A stretch of DNA of 64,000 bases from Pedomonas sp051304405 (GCF_051304405.1 NZ_JBPPGG010000001.1:1-64000), one strand, 5' to 3'; counted from the stretch's first letter, positions 22,002-29,882 are shown. Numbers and translations: made by a program. Notes: generated from the letters alone by a model not told the origin.

Positions 22002-23537
22002 ATGACTGACTTGATTGACCTGTTCATCGTCGGCGGCGGCATCAACGGAGCCGCAGTCGCCCGCGATGCGGTCGGCCGGGGCCTCAGCGTCTTTCTTGCC
22101 GAGCAGGGAGACTACGCCTCCGCCACCTCGTCCGCCTCCAGCAAGCTGATCCACGGCGGCCTGCGCTATCTGGAACAGCGGGAGTTCCGCCTGGTGCGGG
22201 AGTCCCTGCGCGAGCGCGATGTCATGCTGCGCATTGCGCCCCATCTGGTCGAGCCCATCCGCTTTCTCGTGCCGGTCACCCGCCGGCAGCGCCGCCCCGG
22301 CTGGGTGGTACGGCTGGGCCTGTGGCTCTACGACCGGCTCGCCAGCAGCGCCGTCATGCCCCCGTCCGGGCGGCTCGACCCGGCGGACTTTGCCGCAACC
22401 GGCCTCAGGACCGACGCGCTCACCGCCATCCTCCACTACAGCGACTGTCAGGTGGACGATGCCCGCCTCACCCTCTCCACCCTGCTCGATGCCCGCGCGC
22501 GCGGCGCGACCATCCGCAACTACTGCAAGGTCGCGGCCATAACGCCGGTGGCGGAGGGCTACCGCATCACCTGCATCGACGAGGACGGCCGGGACTTTGT
22601 GGTGTCGGCCCGCGCCGTCGTGAACGCCGCCGGTCCCTGGGCCGACCCGGTTTTGCGCCTTCTTCCCGGCTACGAGACGGCAACGCCGCGCATCCGGCTG
22701 GTGCGGGGCAGCCACATCGTCGTCCCCATGCCCGAAGGCGCCAGCCAGGATGCCTTCACCCTTCTGAACGACGATCGCCGGGTGGTGTTCGTCCTGCCCT
22801 GGCTGGGCGGCCGCTACCGCGTCATCGGCACAACGGACGTGGACCACCCCGGCGCCCCGGACACGCCCGTCTGCACGCCAGCGGAGCGGGACTATCTGCT
22901 GGCCGCCTACAACCGCTTCTTCGCCCAGTCCCTGGAGGCCGGGGATATCATCTGGTCATGGTCAGGGGTGCGCGCACTGGTCGATGACGGCACGAGCAAC
23001 CCCAGCGCCGTCAGCCGCGAGTACCGGCTTGAGGCCATCCGCCACGGCACCGGCATGTTCCTCAGTGTTCTTGGCGGCAAGCTGACCAGCCACCGCCCGC
23101 TTGCCGAGGCGGTGATGCGCCACCTGCGCCCGGTGTTCTCCGATCTCGGGCCGGACTGGACCGCCACCGCCCCGCTCACGGGCGGCGCGCTGCCGCGCCC
23201 GGCGCTGGAGCGGCTGTGGCAGGAGGGGCCGACGGCGGTGCCGGGCAAGGTACGGCGGCGCTGGACCGGGACCTACGGCGCGGAGGTAAGGGCGATCTTC
23301 AGCCTCTGGGAAAGCGACCGCACCGCCCGGGAGCAGATTGCCCCCGGCGTCTATGCCGCGGAGCTGATGCATGCCGTCGCGCACGAAGATGTGCGCCGGG
23401 CGGAGGACTTCCTCTACCGGCGCACCAGGCTGTTTCTGGAGCTGGACACGCAGGAACAGGCCGCGATTGCCGACTGGCTCGCCGTGCGCCGCCGCTGCGA
23501 CGCCGGCGCGTTCGCCCCGATCGGCCAGAACGGCTAG
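22002..23537 (+). CDS. glpD: aerobic glycerol-3-phosphate dehydrogenase
   Basis: 511 aa. FAD-binding LFIVGGGINGAAVARDAVGRG, the GlpD signature SSASSKLIHGGLRYLE, and the substrate-site regions VNAAGPWAD and LLGGKLTSHRPLAE. Oxidises glycerol-3-phosphate to dihydroxyacetone phosphate and passes electrons to quinone at the inner membrane. Start at 22002 (MTDLIDLFIVGGG). Its stop codon overlaps the stop of the convergent flaF through a shared CTAG. No glpF/glpK/glpR neighbour is present. Confidence 0.95.
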   Translation: MTDLIDLFIVGGGINGAAVARDAVGRGLSVFLAEQGDYASATSSASSKLIHGGLRYLEQREFRLVRESLRERDVMLRIAPHLVEPIRFLVPVTRRQRRPGWVVRLGLWLYDRLASSAVMPPSGRLDPADFAATGLRTDALTAILHYSDCQVDDARLTLSTLLDARARGATIRNYCKVAAITPVAEGYRITCIDEDGRDFVVSARAVVNAAGPWADPVLRLLPGYETATPRIRLVRGSHIVVPMPEGASQDAFTLLNDDRRVVFVLPWLGGRYRVIGTTDVDHPGAPDTPVCTPAERDYLLAAYNRFFAQSLEAGDIIWSWSGVRALVDDGTSNPSAVSREYRLEAIRHGTGMFLSVLGGKLTSHRPLAEAVMRHLRPVFSDLGPDWTATAPLTGGALPRPALERLWQEGPTAVPGKVRRRWTGTYGAEVRAIFSLWESDRTAREQIAPGVYAAELMHAVAHEDVRRAEDFLYRRTRLFLELDTQEQAAIADWLAVRRRCDAGAFAPIGQNG

Positions 23538-23929
23538 ATCTGCGAGGAGACCGGCTGATACTCCGCCTGCGCGGCCGCTTCGGCCTGCATGGCGAGCCCT
23601 TCCATGATCGCCTTGTTCACATCGATCAGCGCGTCGATGTCGGCCTTCTTGCGCATCACTTCGGAGGTGTAGCGGTTGACCCACAGCCCGAGGCTGATGA
23701 TCTGCGCCCGCAACTCCCTCGGCAGCCGGTTGTTCGGCGAGCTGCAGTCCGAAGACAGGGTCGACCACAACCGCCGGTTCCAGTCGAGCGCGTCCATCAA
23801 CGCGCTGCCTGTGGCATTGGTCTCGTGAGCCCTGATGAGAGCGCCGGTGACCTGGGCGAACAGACGGTATTCCGTCTGCCGTGGCGACTCAGAAACCTGC
23901 TGAATCCGACGGTAGGCTTGCAGCGACAT
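23534..23929 (-). CDS. flaF: flagellar biosynthesis regulator FlaF
   Basis: 131 aa. AYRRIQQVSESPRQTEYRLFAQVTGAL at the N-terminus and the central LDWNRRLWSTLSSDCSSPNN plus ISLGLWVNRYTSEVM match FlaF. In Caulobacter FlaF is needed for flagellin synthesis and secretion and opposes FlbT. Translationally linked to flbT, with a 41-bp overlap. Confidence 0.95.
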   Translation of the reverse strand: MSLQAYRRIQQVSESPRQTEYRLFAQVTGALIRAHETNATGSALMDALDWNRRLWSTLSSDCSSPNNRLPRELRAQIISLGLWVNRYTSEVMRKKADIDALIDVNKAIMEGLAMQAEAAAQAEYQPVSSQI

Positions 23930-24326
23930 CGTCCTGGAATACCCCTAAAACCTTGGCCTCGTAATCAACGATTTTCCGGCAACCCGTGAGTGCGCGGTAA
24001 TATTCGCCCTTCATCATATCCATCGAGATCTGCACGCAGAGCAGCTTGATCTCGGGATTCTCGATCGCCCCCATGAACTCGTTCATGCGTTCGACGAACG
24101 ACTGGTAGTAGTTCCTGGCGCGGTCGCTATCGAGATAGGAGAGCATGACCACGAAGTAGATCCGCTTTGCCGGAGTCGTGGCCTCGGCCTCGGTCATGAT
24201 GTCCCGCTCGCGCAGGATGGACACCTTGTTCTGGATGACAAAGGTGGACCGCCGGTCGCCGTTGGTCAGAACAGCGCCATTGACCACGAACTTTTCGCCT
24301 GGCTTCAGCGAAATCTTGAGCGCCAT
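23889..24326 (-). CDS. flbT: flagellin mRNA regulator FlbT
   Basis: 145 aa. LKISLKPGEKFVVNGAVLTNGDRRSTF, IQNKVSILRERDIM and the SYLDSDRARNYYQSFVERMNE helix identify FlbT. It binds the flagellin 5' UTR and destabilises or represses it when assembly stalls. GGAGG lies before the ATG. The C-terminus is longer than minimal FlbT and overlaps flaF by 41 bp. The upstream region has the element CGGCAAAACG on the minus strand at 24391-24402. Confidence 0.95.
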   Translation of the reverse strand: MALKISLKPGEKFVVNGAVLTNGDRRSTFVIQNKVSILRERDIMTEAEATTPAKRIYFVVMLSYLDSDRARNYYQSFVERMNEFMGAIENPEIKLLCVQISMDMMKGEYYRALTGCRKIVDYEAKVLGVFQDDVAASLPSDSAGF

Positions 24327-24472
24327 GGTATTGCCGTCCTCCTTTGCACCGCGGCTGGATCGTAAAGACCGTTGGCAAACGTTTGGTTAACGTTTTGCCG
24401 CGGCGCAGCCCACCCTGCAATCGCCCTCCCCGCGTCCCGCGCAGCCGGTTTCCGTCCGGGCGTGCGGAAGGG

Positions 24473-24504
24473 AAAGAGTGGCCGGCCCGGCGAGCGGGCC
24501 GGCC
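24473..24504 (-). terminator. terminator of flagellin 1
   Basis: Stem GGCCGGCCCG / CGGGCCGGCC (24480-24504), followed on the minus strand by ACTCTTTCCC. It separates flagellin 1 from flbT. Confidence 0.65.
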
Positions 24505-24583
24505 GAGGTGATCCACAAGGGTGGTGGATGGTTGGGAGCATGGATGCACCTGCACCCTGCTCAGGAATCCTTTACCCCTTCGA

Positions 24584-25456
24584 TCAGTTGCCGAAGAGGC
24601 TGAGAATGGCGTGCGGCTGCTGGTTGGCGATGGACAGTGACTGGGTGCCCAGCTGCTGCTTCACCTGCAACGCCTGAAGGCGGGCGGATTCGCGCGCCAG
24701 GTTGGCGTCCACCAGGCTGCCGATGCCCGTATCCATCGTATCGCCCAGCTTCTCGATGAAGGTGCGCTGCTGCTCCATGGCGGTGGAACCCGCCCCCAGC
24801 ACCGCCAGCGCACCGCTCACGTTCTCGAGGGACGTGTTCAGCGCGTCGATCAGCGCCTCCGCCTCCGCCGCCGATGTGAACGTGGAGTCCTGGCCCAGCC
24901 GGATCAGGTGGCCCGGCACCAGATCGTTGGCCGCCTGCGGCAGCTGGAGGTTCTGGCGCGGCACCTCGATCTTCTGCGCGCCATCGACGCTGATGAGCGC
25001 CGCCAGCGTTGCCGGACGCTCGGCCCCGTCGGCCCAGCCGTCGATCATGTTGATGCCGTTGAAGCTGGCGTTGCGGACGATGGTGATAATCTGGTCGCGC
25101 AGGCTCTCGAAGTCCTTCTGCAGGGCCGCGCGGCCGTCATCGGGCAACCCGGCATCCGCCGCCTTGGTCACCTTCTCCTTCATCTGGATGAGAAGATCCT
25201 GCACCGACTCCGCCGCCGCGAGGGTCACATCGAGCACCGATGCCGCGCGATCGAGGGAGTTCTTCACCATCTCCAGGCTTTTCCGGTCCGCCCGCAGGTT
25301 CTCGGCAACCGCAAAGATCGTCGCGTTGTCCTTGGCGCTGGTCACCTGCAGACCGGTATCGATCCGCAACTGGGTCTCGTTCAGCTGGCTGGTGGTGCGG
25401 TTGAGGTTGTGCAGGGCGTGCAACGCCGCGGGATTGGTGTTGATCGACAGGCTCAT
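24584..25456 (-). CDS. flagellin 1 (divergent paralog)
   Basis: 290 aa. N-terminal D0/D1 (SINTNPAALHALHNLNRTTS, LRIDTGLQVTSAKDNATIFA) and C-terminal D1/D0 (GSLVDANLARESARLQALQVK to IANQQPHAILSLFGN). The centre is short, with little D2/D3. It differs clearly from flagellins 2-4: IDTGLQVTSAKDNAT replaces the INTGLKVASTKDDS of the others, and it ends FGN. Such divergent, often hook-proximal flagellins are typical of alphaproteobacterial multi-flagellin filaments. Start at the MSLSINTN Met. Confidence 0.93.
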   Translation of the reverse strand: MSLSINTNPAALHALHNLNRTTSQLNETQLRIDTGLQVTSAKDNATIFAVAENLRADRKSLEMVKNSLDRAASVLDVTLAAAESVQDLLIQMKEKVTKAADAGLPDDGRAALQKDFESLRDQIITIVRNASFNGINMIDGWADGAERPATLAALISVDGAQKIEVPRQNLQLPQAANDLVPGHLIRLGQDSTFTSAAEAEALIDALNTSLENVSGALAVLGAGSTAMEQQRTFIEKLGDTMDTGIGSLVDANLARESARLQALQVKQQLGTQSLSIANQQPHAILSLFGN

Positions 25457-25509
25457 TCTCGGTCTCCTTGCACCAGGCAATTCTGCCCGGCCACTCTCAC
25501 GGAAGAAGA

Positions 25510-25527
25510 TTGCAAGGCCCATGCCAA
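25510..25527 (-). promoter_or_regulatory. sigma-54 promoter of flagellin 1
   Basis: Minus strand TTGGCATGGGCCTTGCA, GG to GC spacing exactly ten; about 54 bp before the ATG. Confidence 0.82.
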
Positions 25528-25632
25528 CCGGCAACAATCACGCAAGATATTGAAAACAAATGGTTTCACCAAGAGAGACCGGACCACGGAACCCGCCCCC
25601 GGCAGTTTATGCCCCGGGGAGATCGGCCCCTC

Positions 25633-25649
25633 TTTGCCGGCGCGGCAAA
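25633..25649. promoter_or_regulatory. FlbD/ftr-like palindrome upstream of flagellin 1
   Basis: TTTGCCGGCGCGGCAAA, a palindrome with a single central mismatch, about 110-130 bp upstream of the sigma-54 promoter, the expected position for an enhancer-binding protein. Confidence 0.5.
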
Positions 25650-25711
25650 TTTCTCCTGCCCCGGCTTGATCCCGCACGTTGCGCCCCAGACTGCCCTCGC
25701 CCGGATAAGCG

Positions 25712-25741
25712 AACGGGCGAGGTGTTGCCACCTCGCCCGTT
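25712..25741 (-). terminator. terminator of flagellin 2
   Basis: 13-bp perfect stem AACGGGCGAGGTG / CACCTCGCCCGTT with TTGC loop. The U-tract is weak on the minus strand (CGCTTATCC). Confidence 0.6.
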
Positions 25742-25768
25742 ATGACTTCTCGCCAACGTTCGCGACGC

Positions 25769-26650
25769 TTAGTTCTGGAACAGAGACAAGATCGACTGAG
25801 GAGCCTGATTGGCAATCGCCAGCGCCTGCAGGCCAAGCTGCTGCTTGGTTTGCAGGGCCTGAAGCCGGGCGCTTTCCTTGGCCAGATCGGCATCCACCAG
25901 GTTGCCGATGCCAGCCTCGATGGTATCACTCAGCTTCGCCACGAAGGTCTGCTGGGCGGTGAGCCGCCGGGAGGCGGAACCCAGTTCGCTCAGCTCTTTC
26001 TTCATGGCCTCGATCGCATCGTTGACGTCCTGCGCGGAGGTCTTGGCGCCAGCCACGCCATCGCCGTCCTCGGACCAGTCCACCTTCTGCAGCGGAGCGG
26101 TCGCGTTGGTACGGTCGATGAACGCATTCAGTGCGCCATTGGCACCGGTCAGGTCGCGGTTGGCCACGTTCAACGTTTCCGTTGCATCGGTGTCCAGCAG
26201 CGCCTTGATGCTGTCCCCGTTGGGACCCCCGATCAGAATGTTGGAGTCATTGAAAGACGCGGACTTCAGGTAGCTGTCGATCTGATCGATCAGCGTATTG
26301 AAATCGTCCTGCAGAGCCACGCGGCTCGCGTTATCAAGCCCCTCATCCGAAGCGGCGGTGGCCTTCTCCTTCATCTGGTTCAGAATGTCGGAGATGGATT
26401 CCGCCGCCGAGACCGCCACATCCAGAGTGCTCTGGGCGCGATCGAGCGATGCCTTGACAGCACTCAGTCCACCAAGATCTGCCCTCAACTGCTGCGCAAT
26501 GGCATAGGTCGCGCTGTCGTCCTTCGTCGACGCAACCTTCAGACCGGTATTGATCCGGTTCTGCGTGACCTCAAGGGCCCGGTTGGTTTGCGACAGGTTC
26601 TGCAAGGCGACAAATGCCCCGACGTTGGTGTTCACTGAGAAGTTCAACAT
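25769..26650 (-). CDS. flagellin 2
   Basis: 293 aa. MLNFSVNTNVGAFVALQNLSQ start, RINTGLKVASTKDDSATYAIAQ, then a medium-length variable centre, and C-terminal GNLVDADLAKESARLQALQTK to APQSILSLFQN. Intermediate between flagellin 1 and the near-identical pair 3/4. Expressed from its own sigma-54 promoter. Confidence 0.95.
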   Translation of the reverse strand: MLNFSVNTNVGAFVALQNLSQTNRALEVTQNRINTGLKVASTKDDSATYAIAQQLRADLGGLSAVKASLDRAQSTLDVAVSAAESISDILNQMKEKATAASDEGLDNASRVALQDDFNTLIDQIDSYLKSASFNDSNILIGGPNGDSIKALLDTDATETLNVANRDLTGANGALNAFIDRTNATAPLQKVDWSEDGDGVAGAKTSAQDVNDAIEAMKKELSELGSASRRLTAQQTFVAKLSDTIEAGIGNLVDADLAKESARLQALQTKQQLGLQALAIANQAPQSILSLFQN

Positions 26651-26696
26651 GAGTGCTCTCCATTCTGGAAAGGTTATGCCCGGCATTCGGCCAGGT

Positions 26697-26711
26697 CGGG
26701 CGTTTTGCCCG
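26697..26711. promoter_or_regulatory. ftr-like palindrome downstream of the flagellin 2 promoter
   Basis: CGGGCGTTTTGCCCG, near-perfect dyad between the -12 element and the start codon, matching the ones at flagellins 3 and 4. Confidence 0.5.
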
Positions 26712-26720
26712 CCCTCAGAT

Positions 26721-26738
26721 CAGCAAGGCCCGTGCCAG
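26721..26738 (-). promoter_or_regulatory. sigma-54 promoter of flagellin 2
   Basis: Minus strand CTGGCACGGGCCTTGCT, GG-N10-GC, consensus match; about 70 bp before the ATG. Confidence 0.85.
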
Positions 26739-26784
26739 ACGGAGCGCTTTGGAAAAATCACAACCAAGACATTGAAATAACACA

Positions 26785-26817
26785 TGAAAAAAGCGGCGCA
26801 GAAAATCTGCGCCGCCA
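26785..26817 (-). terminator. terminator of flaG
   Basis: Perfect stem GCGGCGCAG / CTGCGCCGC with five-base loop and T6 on the minus strand. Confidence 0.85.
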
Positions 26818-26845
26818 GTACTTCTCAGTCAAAGGTCAAAAACAA

Positions 26846-26857
26846 CCCGGCAAAATC
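26846..26857. promoter_or_regulatory. ftr-like half element upstream of flagellin 2
   Basis: CCCGGCAAAATC about 110 bp upstream of the sigma-54 promoter, beyond the flaG terminator. Half of the palindrome is conserved. Confidence 0.4.
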
Positions 26858-26879
26858 AACCCATCGGGGGGCTCGCAGG

Positions 26880-27281
26880 CTAAACTTGCCGGTCCATGAT
26901 CTGGCCCGTCGCGGCCTGGCGGAAGCTCGCCAGGGCCTTCAACACCTCCTCGGCGGGAAACTGGCGCACCAGTTCGTTGGTGTGGGGGTTGCGGAATTCG
27001 TAGATGAAGCGTCCTGTCTCCTCATCCTTTCGGATGACCAGTCGCGAGCCCTGATCGATCGCCGCGCCGGCCTCGTCGACCGCGGCGCGCACCATCTCGA
27101 CAGCCCTGCGTTGAATTTCCTCGGCGCTCAGCCCGTCCTGGCGTTCGCTGCCGGGCTCCATGGCCCGGACAGACCGACGCACGTTCGGGACCTCGGAGAC
27201 CGATCTGGAAACTCCCGCGATGGTGCCACCGCTCTGGACCGCCGCAGGACCGCTGTGCCCTGTCAGCATGATCCTGTCCAT
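26880..27281 (-). CDS. flaG: flagellar protein FlaG
   Basis: 133 aa. The N-terminal half is disordered; the C-terminal domain shows the FlaG pattern LVIRKDEETGRFIYEFRNP then ELVRQFPAEEVLKAL. FlaG proteins modulate filament length and often sit beside flagellin genes. I find no sigma-54 promoter in front of it. The spacer to flagellin 3 has only a weak dyad (GGGCGGG/CCCGCCC near 27365-27393), so readthrough from flagellin 3 is possible. Confidence 0.85.
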   Translation of the reverse strand: MDRIMLTGHSGPAAVQSGGTIAGVSRSVSEVPNVRRSVRAMEPGSERQDGLSAEEIQRRAVEMVRAAVDEAGAAIDQGSRLVIRKDEETGRFIYEFRNPHTNELVRQFPAEEVLKALASFRQAATGQIMDRQV

Positions 27282-27415
27282 TTGTTTCCACCCTTGTGTA
27301 TCCGCCGTCCCTGTTGCTGGCTTTTGCGCCTTGATGTTCTGGAACGGCTCCTATGCCGCGCGCGGGGCGGGAAGAATGCGGGACTCCCCGCCCGTTGCGC
27401 TGTTCCCAGCCTGAC

Positions 27416-28342
27416 TTAACGGAACAGGCTGAGGATCGTCTGCGGCGCCTGATTGGCGATCGCCAGCGCCTGGAGACCCAGCTGCTGCTTGGTCTGCAGC
27501 GCCTGCAGGCGCGCGCTTTCCTTGGCCAGATCCGCATCCACCAGGTTGCCGATGCCGGCCTCGATGGTGTCGGTCAGCTTGGTGGTGAACTCCTGCTGCG
27601 CCGAGATCTGGCGCGACGCCGAACCCAGCGTCGAGAGCACCGACTTCATCTCGTCGATGGCGGCGTTCACCTTATCGGCCGACGCCCTGGCATTTTCCGC
27701 AGCCGTCTTGTCGGGAACAGCCGGCGGGATCACCGGATCACCAGCCGCGTCCGTATCAATCCACTTCGCCTCCAGCGCGGCCGCCTTGGTGGCATCGTTT
27801 ACATCGACACCGACAAATTCCTTGAGGGCGCCATCCGTGCCGTCGTTGAGCTTGAGGTTCCCGACGCTGATGGTCTGGGTCGAGTCATCGGCGTTCAGCA
27901 GCGCCTTCAGGTCCGCGCCGCCCGACTTCAGAATGTTGGTGCCGTTGAACTCTGCACTGTTGATGTAGGACGCCAGCTGCTCGGACAGCTTGTTGAAGTC
28001 GTCCTGGAGCGCCTCGCGGCTGGCCTGATCCATACCCTCGTCGGAAGCGGCGGTCGCCTTTTCCTTCATCTGGACCAGAACGTCGGAGATGGACTCCGCC
28101 GCCGAGATCGCCACGTCCAGCGTGCTCTGGGCGCGATCCAGCGAGGTGCGCACGGCATTCAGGCCGCCAACGTCAGCCCGCAGGCTCTGGGCAATGGCGT
28201 AGGTGCCGCTGTCGTCCTTGGTGGAGGCAACCTTCAGGCCGGTGTTGATACGGCTCTGGGTCGTCTCAAGCGCCTTGTTGGTGGAATTCAGCGTCTGGAG
28301 CGCGACCATCGCGCCCACGTTGGTATTGATCGAAAAAGCCAT
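27416..28342 (-). CDS. flagellin 3
   Basis: 308 aa. MAFSINTNVGAMVALQTLNS start; D1 helices and the C-terminus ending QTILSLFR are almost identical to flagellin 4. The variable centre (about residues 165-220) differs completely from flagellin 4 and carries KEFVGVDVNDATKAAALEAK. A major filament subunit, probably duplicated from a common ancestor with gene 4. Confidence 0.96.
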   Translation of the reverse strand: MAFSINTNVGAMVALQTLNSTNKALETTQSRINTGLKVASTKDDSGTYAIAQSLRADVGGLNAVRTSLDRAQSTLDVAISAAESISDVLVQMKEKATAASDEGMDQASREALQDDFNKLSEQLASYINSAEFNGTNILKSGGADLKALLNADDSTQTISVGNLKLNDGTDGALKEFVGVDVNDATKAAALEAKWIDTDAAGDPVIPPAVPDKTAAENARASADKVNAAIDEMKSVLSTLGSASRQISAQQEFTTKLTDTIEAGIGNLVDADLAKESARLQALQTKQQLGLQALAIANQAPQTILSLFR

Positions 28343-28372
28343 TTTGGCTTCCTTTCTTCTAAAGGTTCGCAT

Positions 28373-28387
28373 CCGGGCGTTTTGCCC
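28373..28387. promoter_or_regulatory. ftr-like palindrome in the flagellin 3 leader
   Basis: CCGGGCGTTTTGCCC between promoter and start codon. Confidence 0.5.
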
Positions 28388-28415
28388 AAGCGGATTTCTA
28401 TCCGCAGCCAATGCC

Positions 28416-28433
28416 TTGCAATGATCGCGCCAA
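28416..28433 (-). promoter_or_regulatory. sigma-54 promoter of flagellin 3
   Basis: Minus strand TTGGCGCGATCATTGCA, GG-N10-GC. The same 14-base core is used at flagellin 4. Confidence 0.87.
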
Positions 28434-28538
28434 TTTCAGGGCCAATCATTATTAACCATCGAAAGATGCTGTTTTCGGTTAAATTTTCCGGCCAGGACCG
28501 GCATTTTTTTACCGCGTTGCCGCCATCCGGCTCAAAAA

Positions 28539-28585
28539 CGGCAGTTTTTACCGGGTGATTTTTGCCCACCAGGCAATTTTTGCCC
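28539..28585. promoter_or_regulatory. cluster of three ftr-like palindromes upstream of flagellin 3
   Basis: CGGCAGTTTTTACCGGG (28539-28555), GGTGATTTTTGCCCACC (28554-28570) and AGGCAATTTTTGCCC (28571-28585) follow one another about 105-150 bp upstream of the sigma-54 promoter. The shared pattern is a G/C clamp around an AT-rich core. Confidence 0.55.
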
Positions 28586-28627
28586 ACATCCAAAATGCAG
28601 CCGCGAACCCAAGGCATTCAAAACAAA

Positions 28628-28668
28628 AGAGCCAAAACAAAAGAGCGGAGAGGCTTTCGCCTCCCCGC
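28628..28668 (-). terminator. terminator of flagellin 4
   Basis: Stem GCGGGGAGGC / GCCTCTCCGC with GAAA tetraloop on the minus strand, followed by TCTTTTGTTTT. Confidence 0.85.
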
Positions 28669-28694
28669 CCCTTTTACGCGGTTACCCGTTCGGA

Positions 28695-29648
28695 TTAGCG
28701 GAACAGGCTGAGGATCGTCTGCGGCGCCTGGTTGGCGATCGCCAGCGCCTGGAGACCCAGCTGCTGCTTGGTCTGCAATGCCTGCAGGCGAGCGCTTTCC
28801 TTGGCCAGATCCGCGTCCACCAGGTTGCCGATACCGGCATCGATGGTGTCGGTCAGCTTGGTGGTGAACTCCTGCTGCGCCGTGATCTGGCGCGACGCAG
28901 AACCCAGCGTCGAGAGCACCGACTTCATCTGGTCGATGGCGGTGTTCACCGCATCGGCCGACTCCCTGGCCTTGGCCGCAGCCGTCGTGTCAACCGTGCC
29001 ATCGTTATCTTCATCGACGTCAGCCCACGACGCAGATTTGGCCGTCACCTTGGCATCGGCGGTCGTCGTGTCGTTCAGGAACTCAGAGAGCGCACCTCCC
29101 GGGACATCGTCGCCATTGCCCGGAGTGCCATCGGGGTCATCCGCCGCCCCGTTGAGCCGCAGGTTGCCGACGCTGATGGTTTGGGTCGAGTCATCGGCGT
29201 TCAGCAGCGCCTTCAGATCCGCGCCGCCCGCCTTCAGGATGTTGGTGCCGTTGAACTCGGCACTGTTGATGTAGGACGCCAGCTGCTCGGACAGCTTGTT
29301 GAAGTCGTCCTGGAGCGCCTCGCGGCTGGCCTGGTCCATGCCTTCGTCGGAAGCGGCCGTCGCCTTTTCCTTCATCTGGACCAGAACGTCGGAGATGGAC
29401 TCCGCCGCCGAGATCGCCACATCCAGCGTGCTCTGGGCGCGATCCAGCGACGAGCGCACGGCATTCAGGCCGCCAACGTCAGCGCGCAGGCTCTGGGCGA
29501 TGGCGTAGGTGCCGCTGTCGTCCTTGGTGGAGGCAACCTTCAGGCCGGTGTTGATGCGGCTCTGGGTCGTCTCGAGGCTCTTGTTGGTGGAATTGAGGGT
29601 CTGGAGCGCGACCATCGCGCCCACATTGGTATTGATCGAAAAAGCCAT
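28695..29648 (-). CDS. flagellin 4 with Asp-rich, calcium-loop-like insert
   Basis: 317 aa. Identical to flagellin 3 over most of the first 165 and last 90 residues. The centre is different and acidic. It includes DPDGTPGNGDD and DVDEDNDGTVD; the latter fits a D-x-D-x-D-G-x-x-D calcium-binding loop (DNA 28989-29021). That region would be surface-exposed on the filament (D2/D3 position), so ion-dependent stability or surface variation is possible; this is inference. Own sigma-54 promoter and terminator. Confidence 0.96.
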   Translation of the reverse strand: MAFSINTNVGAMVALQTLNSTNKSLETTQSRINTGLKVASTKDDSGTYAIAQSLRADVGGLNAVRSSLDRAQSTLDVAISAAESISDVLVQMKEKATAASDEGMDQASREALQDDFNKLSEQLASYINSAEFNGTNILKAGGADLKALLNADDSTQTISVGNLRLNGAADDPDGTPGNGDDVPGGALSEFLNDTTTADAKVTAKSASWADVDEDNDGTVDTTAAAKARESADAVNTAIDQMKSVLSTLGSASRQITAQQEFTTKLTDTIDAGIGNLVDADLAKESARLQALQTKQQLGLQALAIANQAPQTILSLFR

Positions 29649-29678
29649 TTTGGCCTCCCTTCTTCTAAAGGTTCGCAA

Positions 29679-29695
29679 CCGGGCCTTTTGCCCGG
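29679..29695. promoter_or_regulatory. ftr-like palindrome in the flagellin 4 leader
   Basis: CCGGGCCTTTTGCCCGG, a near-perfect dyad between promoter and start codon. Confidence 0.5.
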
Positions 29696-29721
29696 ACGGA
29701 TTTCTATCCGCAGTTCTCTCC

Positions 29722-29739
29722 TAGCAATGATCGCGCCAG
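29722..29739 (-). promoter_or_regulatory. sigma-54 promoter of flagellin 4
   Basis: Minus strand CTGGCGCGATCATTGCT, GG-N10-GC, about 75 bp before the ATG. Confidence 0.87.
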
Positions 29740-29834
29740 ATTTTTGGTTAACCAATGTTAACCACTGAGCCGGTTGATCCGGGCGGCCCTCCCATCGCGC
29801 GTCGCGGGAATCCACGCCCCGCTACCCCGCCCGG

Positions 29835-29882
29835 CCCGACAGTTTTTGCCGGGCAATTCTTGCCGACCGGGCAATTCTTGCC
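29835..29882. promoter_or_regulatory. three ftr-like palindromes upstream of flagellin 4
   Basis: CCCGACAGTTTTTGCCGGG (29835-29853), then two copies of CCGGGCAATTCTTGCC spaced 18 bp apart (29849-29864, 29867-29882). They lie 95-145 bp upstream of the sigma-54 promoter and inside the 5' flank of lepA, so they could also affect it. Confidence 0.6.

Larger units (their letters stand above)
25457..25768. promoter_or_regulatory. intergenic region upstream of flagellin 1
   Basis: 312 bp holding, from right to left on the minus strand, the flagellin 2 terminator, an ftr-like palindrome, a sigma-54 promoter and a leader with a CCGGGCAGAATTGCCTGG dyad (25476-25493) just before the ribosome-binding site. 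No gene is seen. Confidence 0.7.

Noticed and set aside
24397..24410. sigma-54 promoter upstream of flbT (GG-N10-GC on the minus strand)
   Set aside because: Spacing fits but both boxes are poor (GGGC and CGGC), so it is not listed.
29748..29761. TTAA-N6-TTAA upstream of lepA as a CtrA site
   Set aside because: Spacing is six, not seven; kept only as a weak observation.
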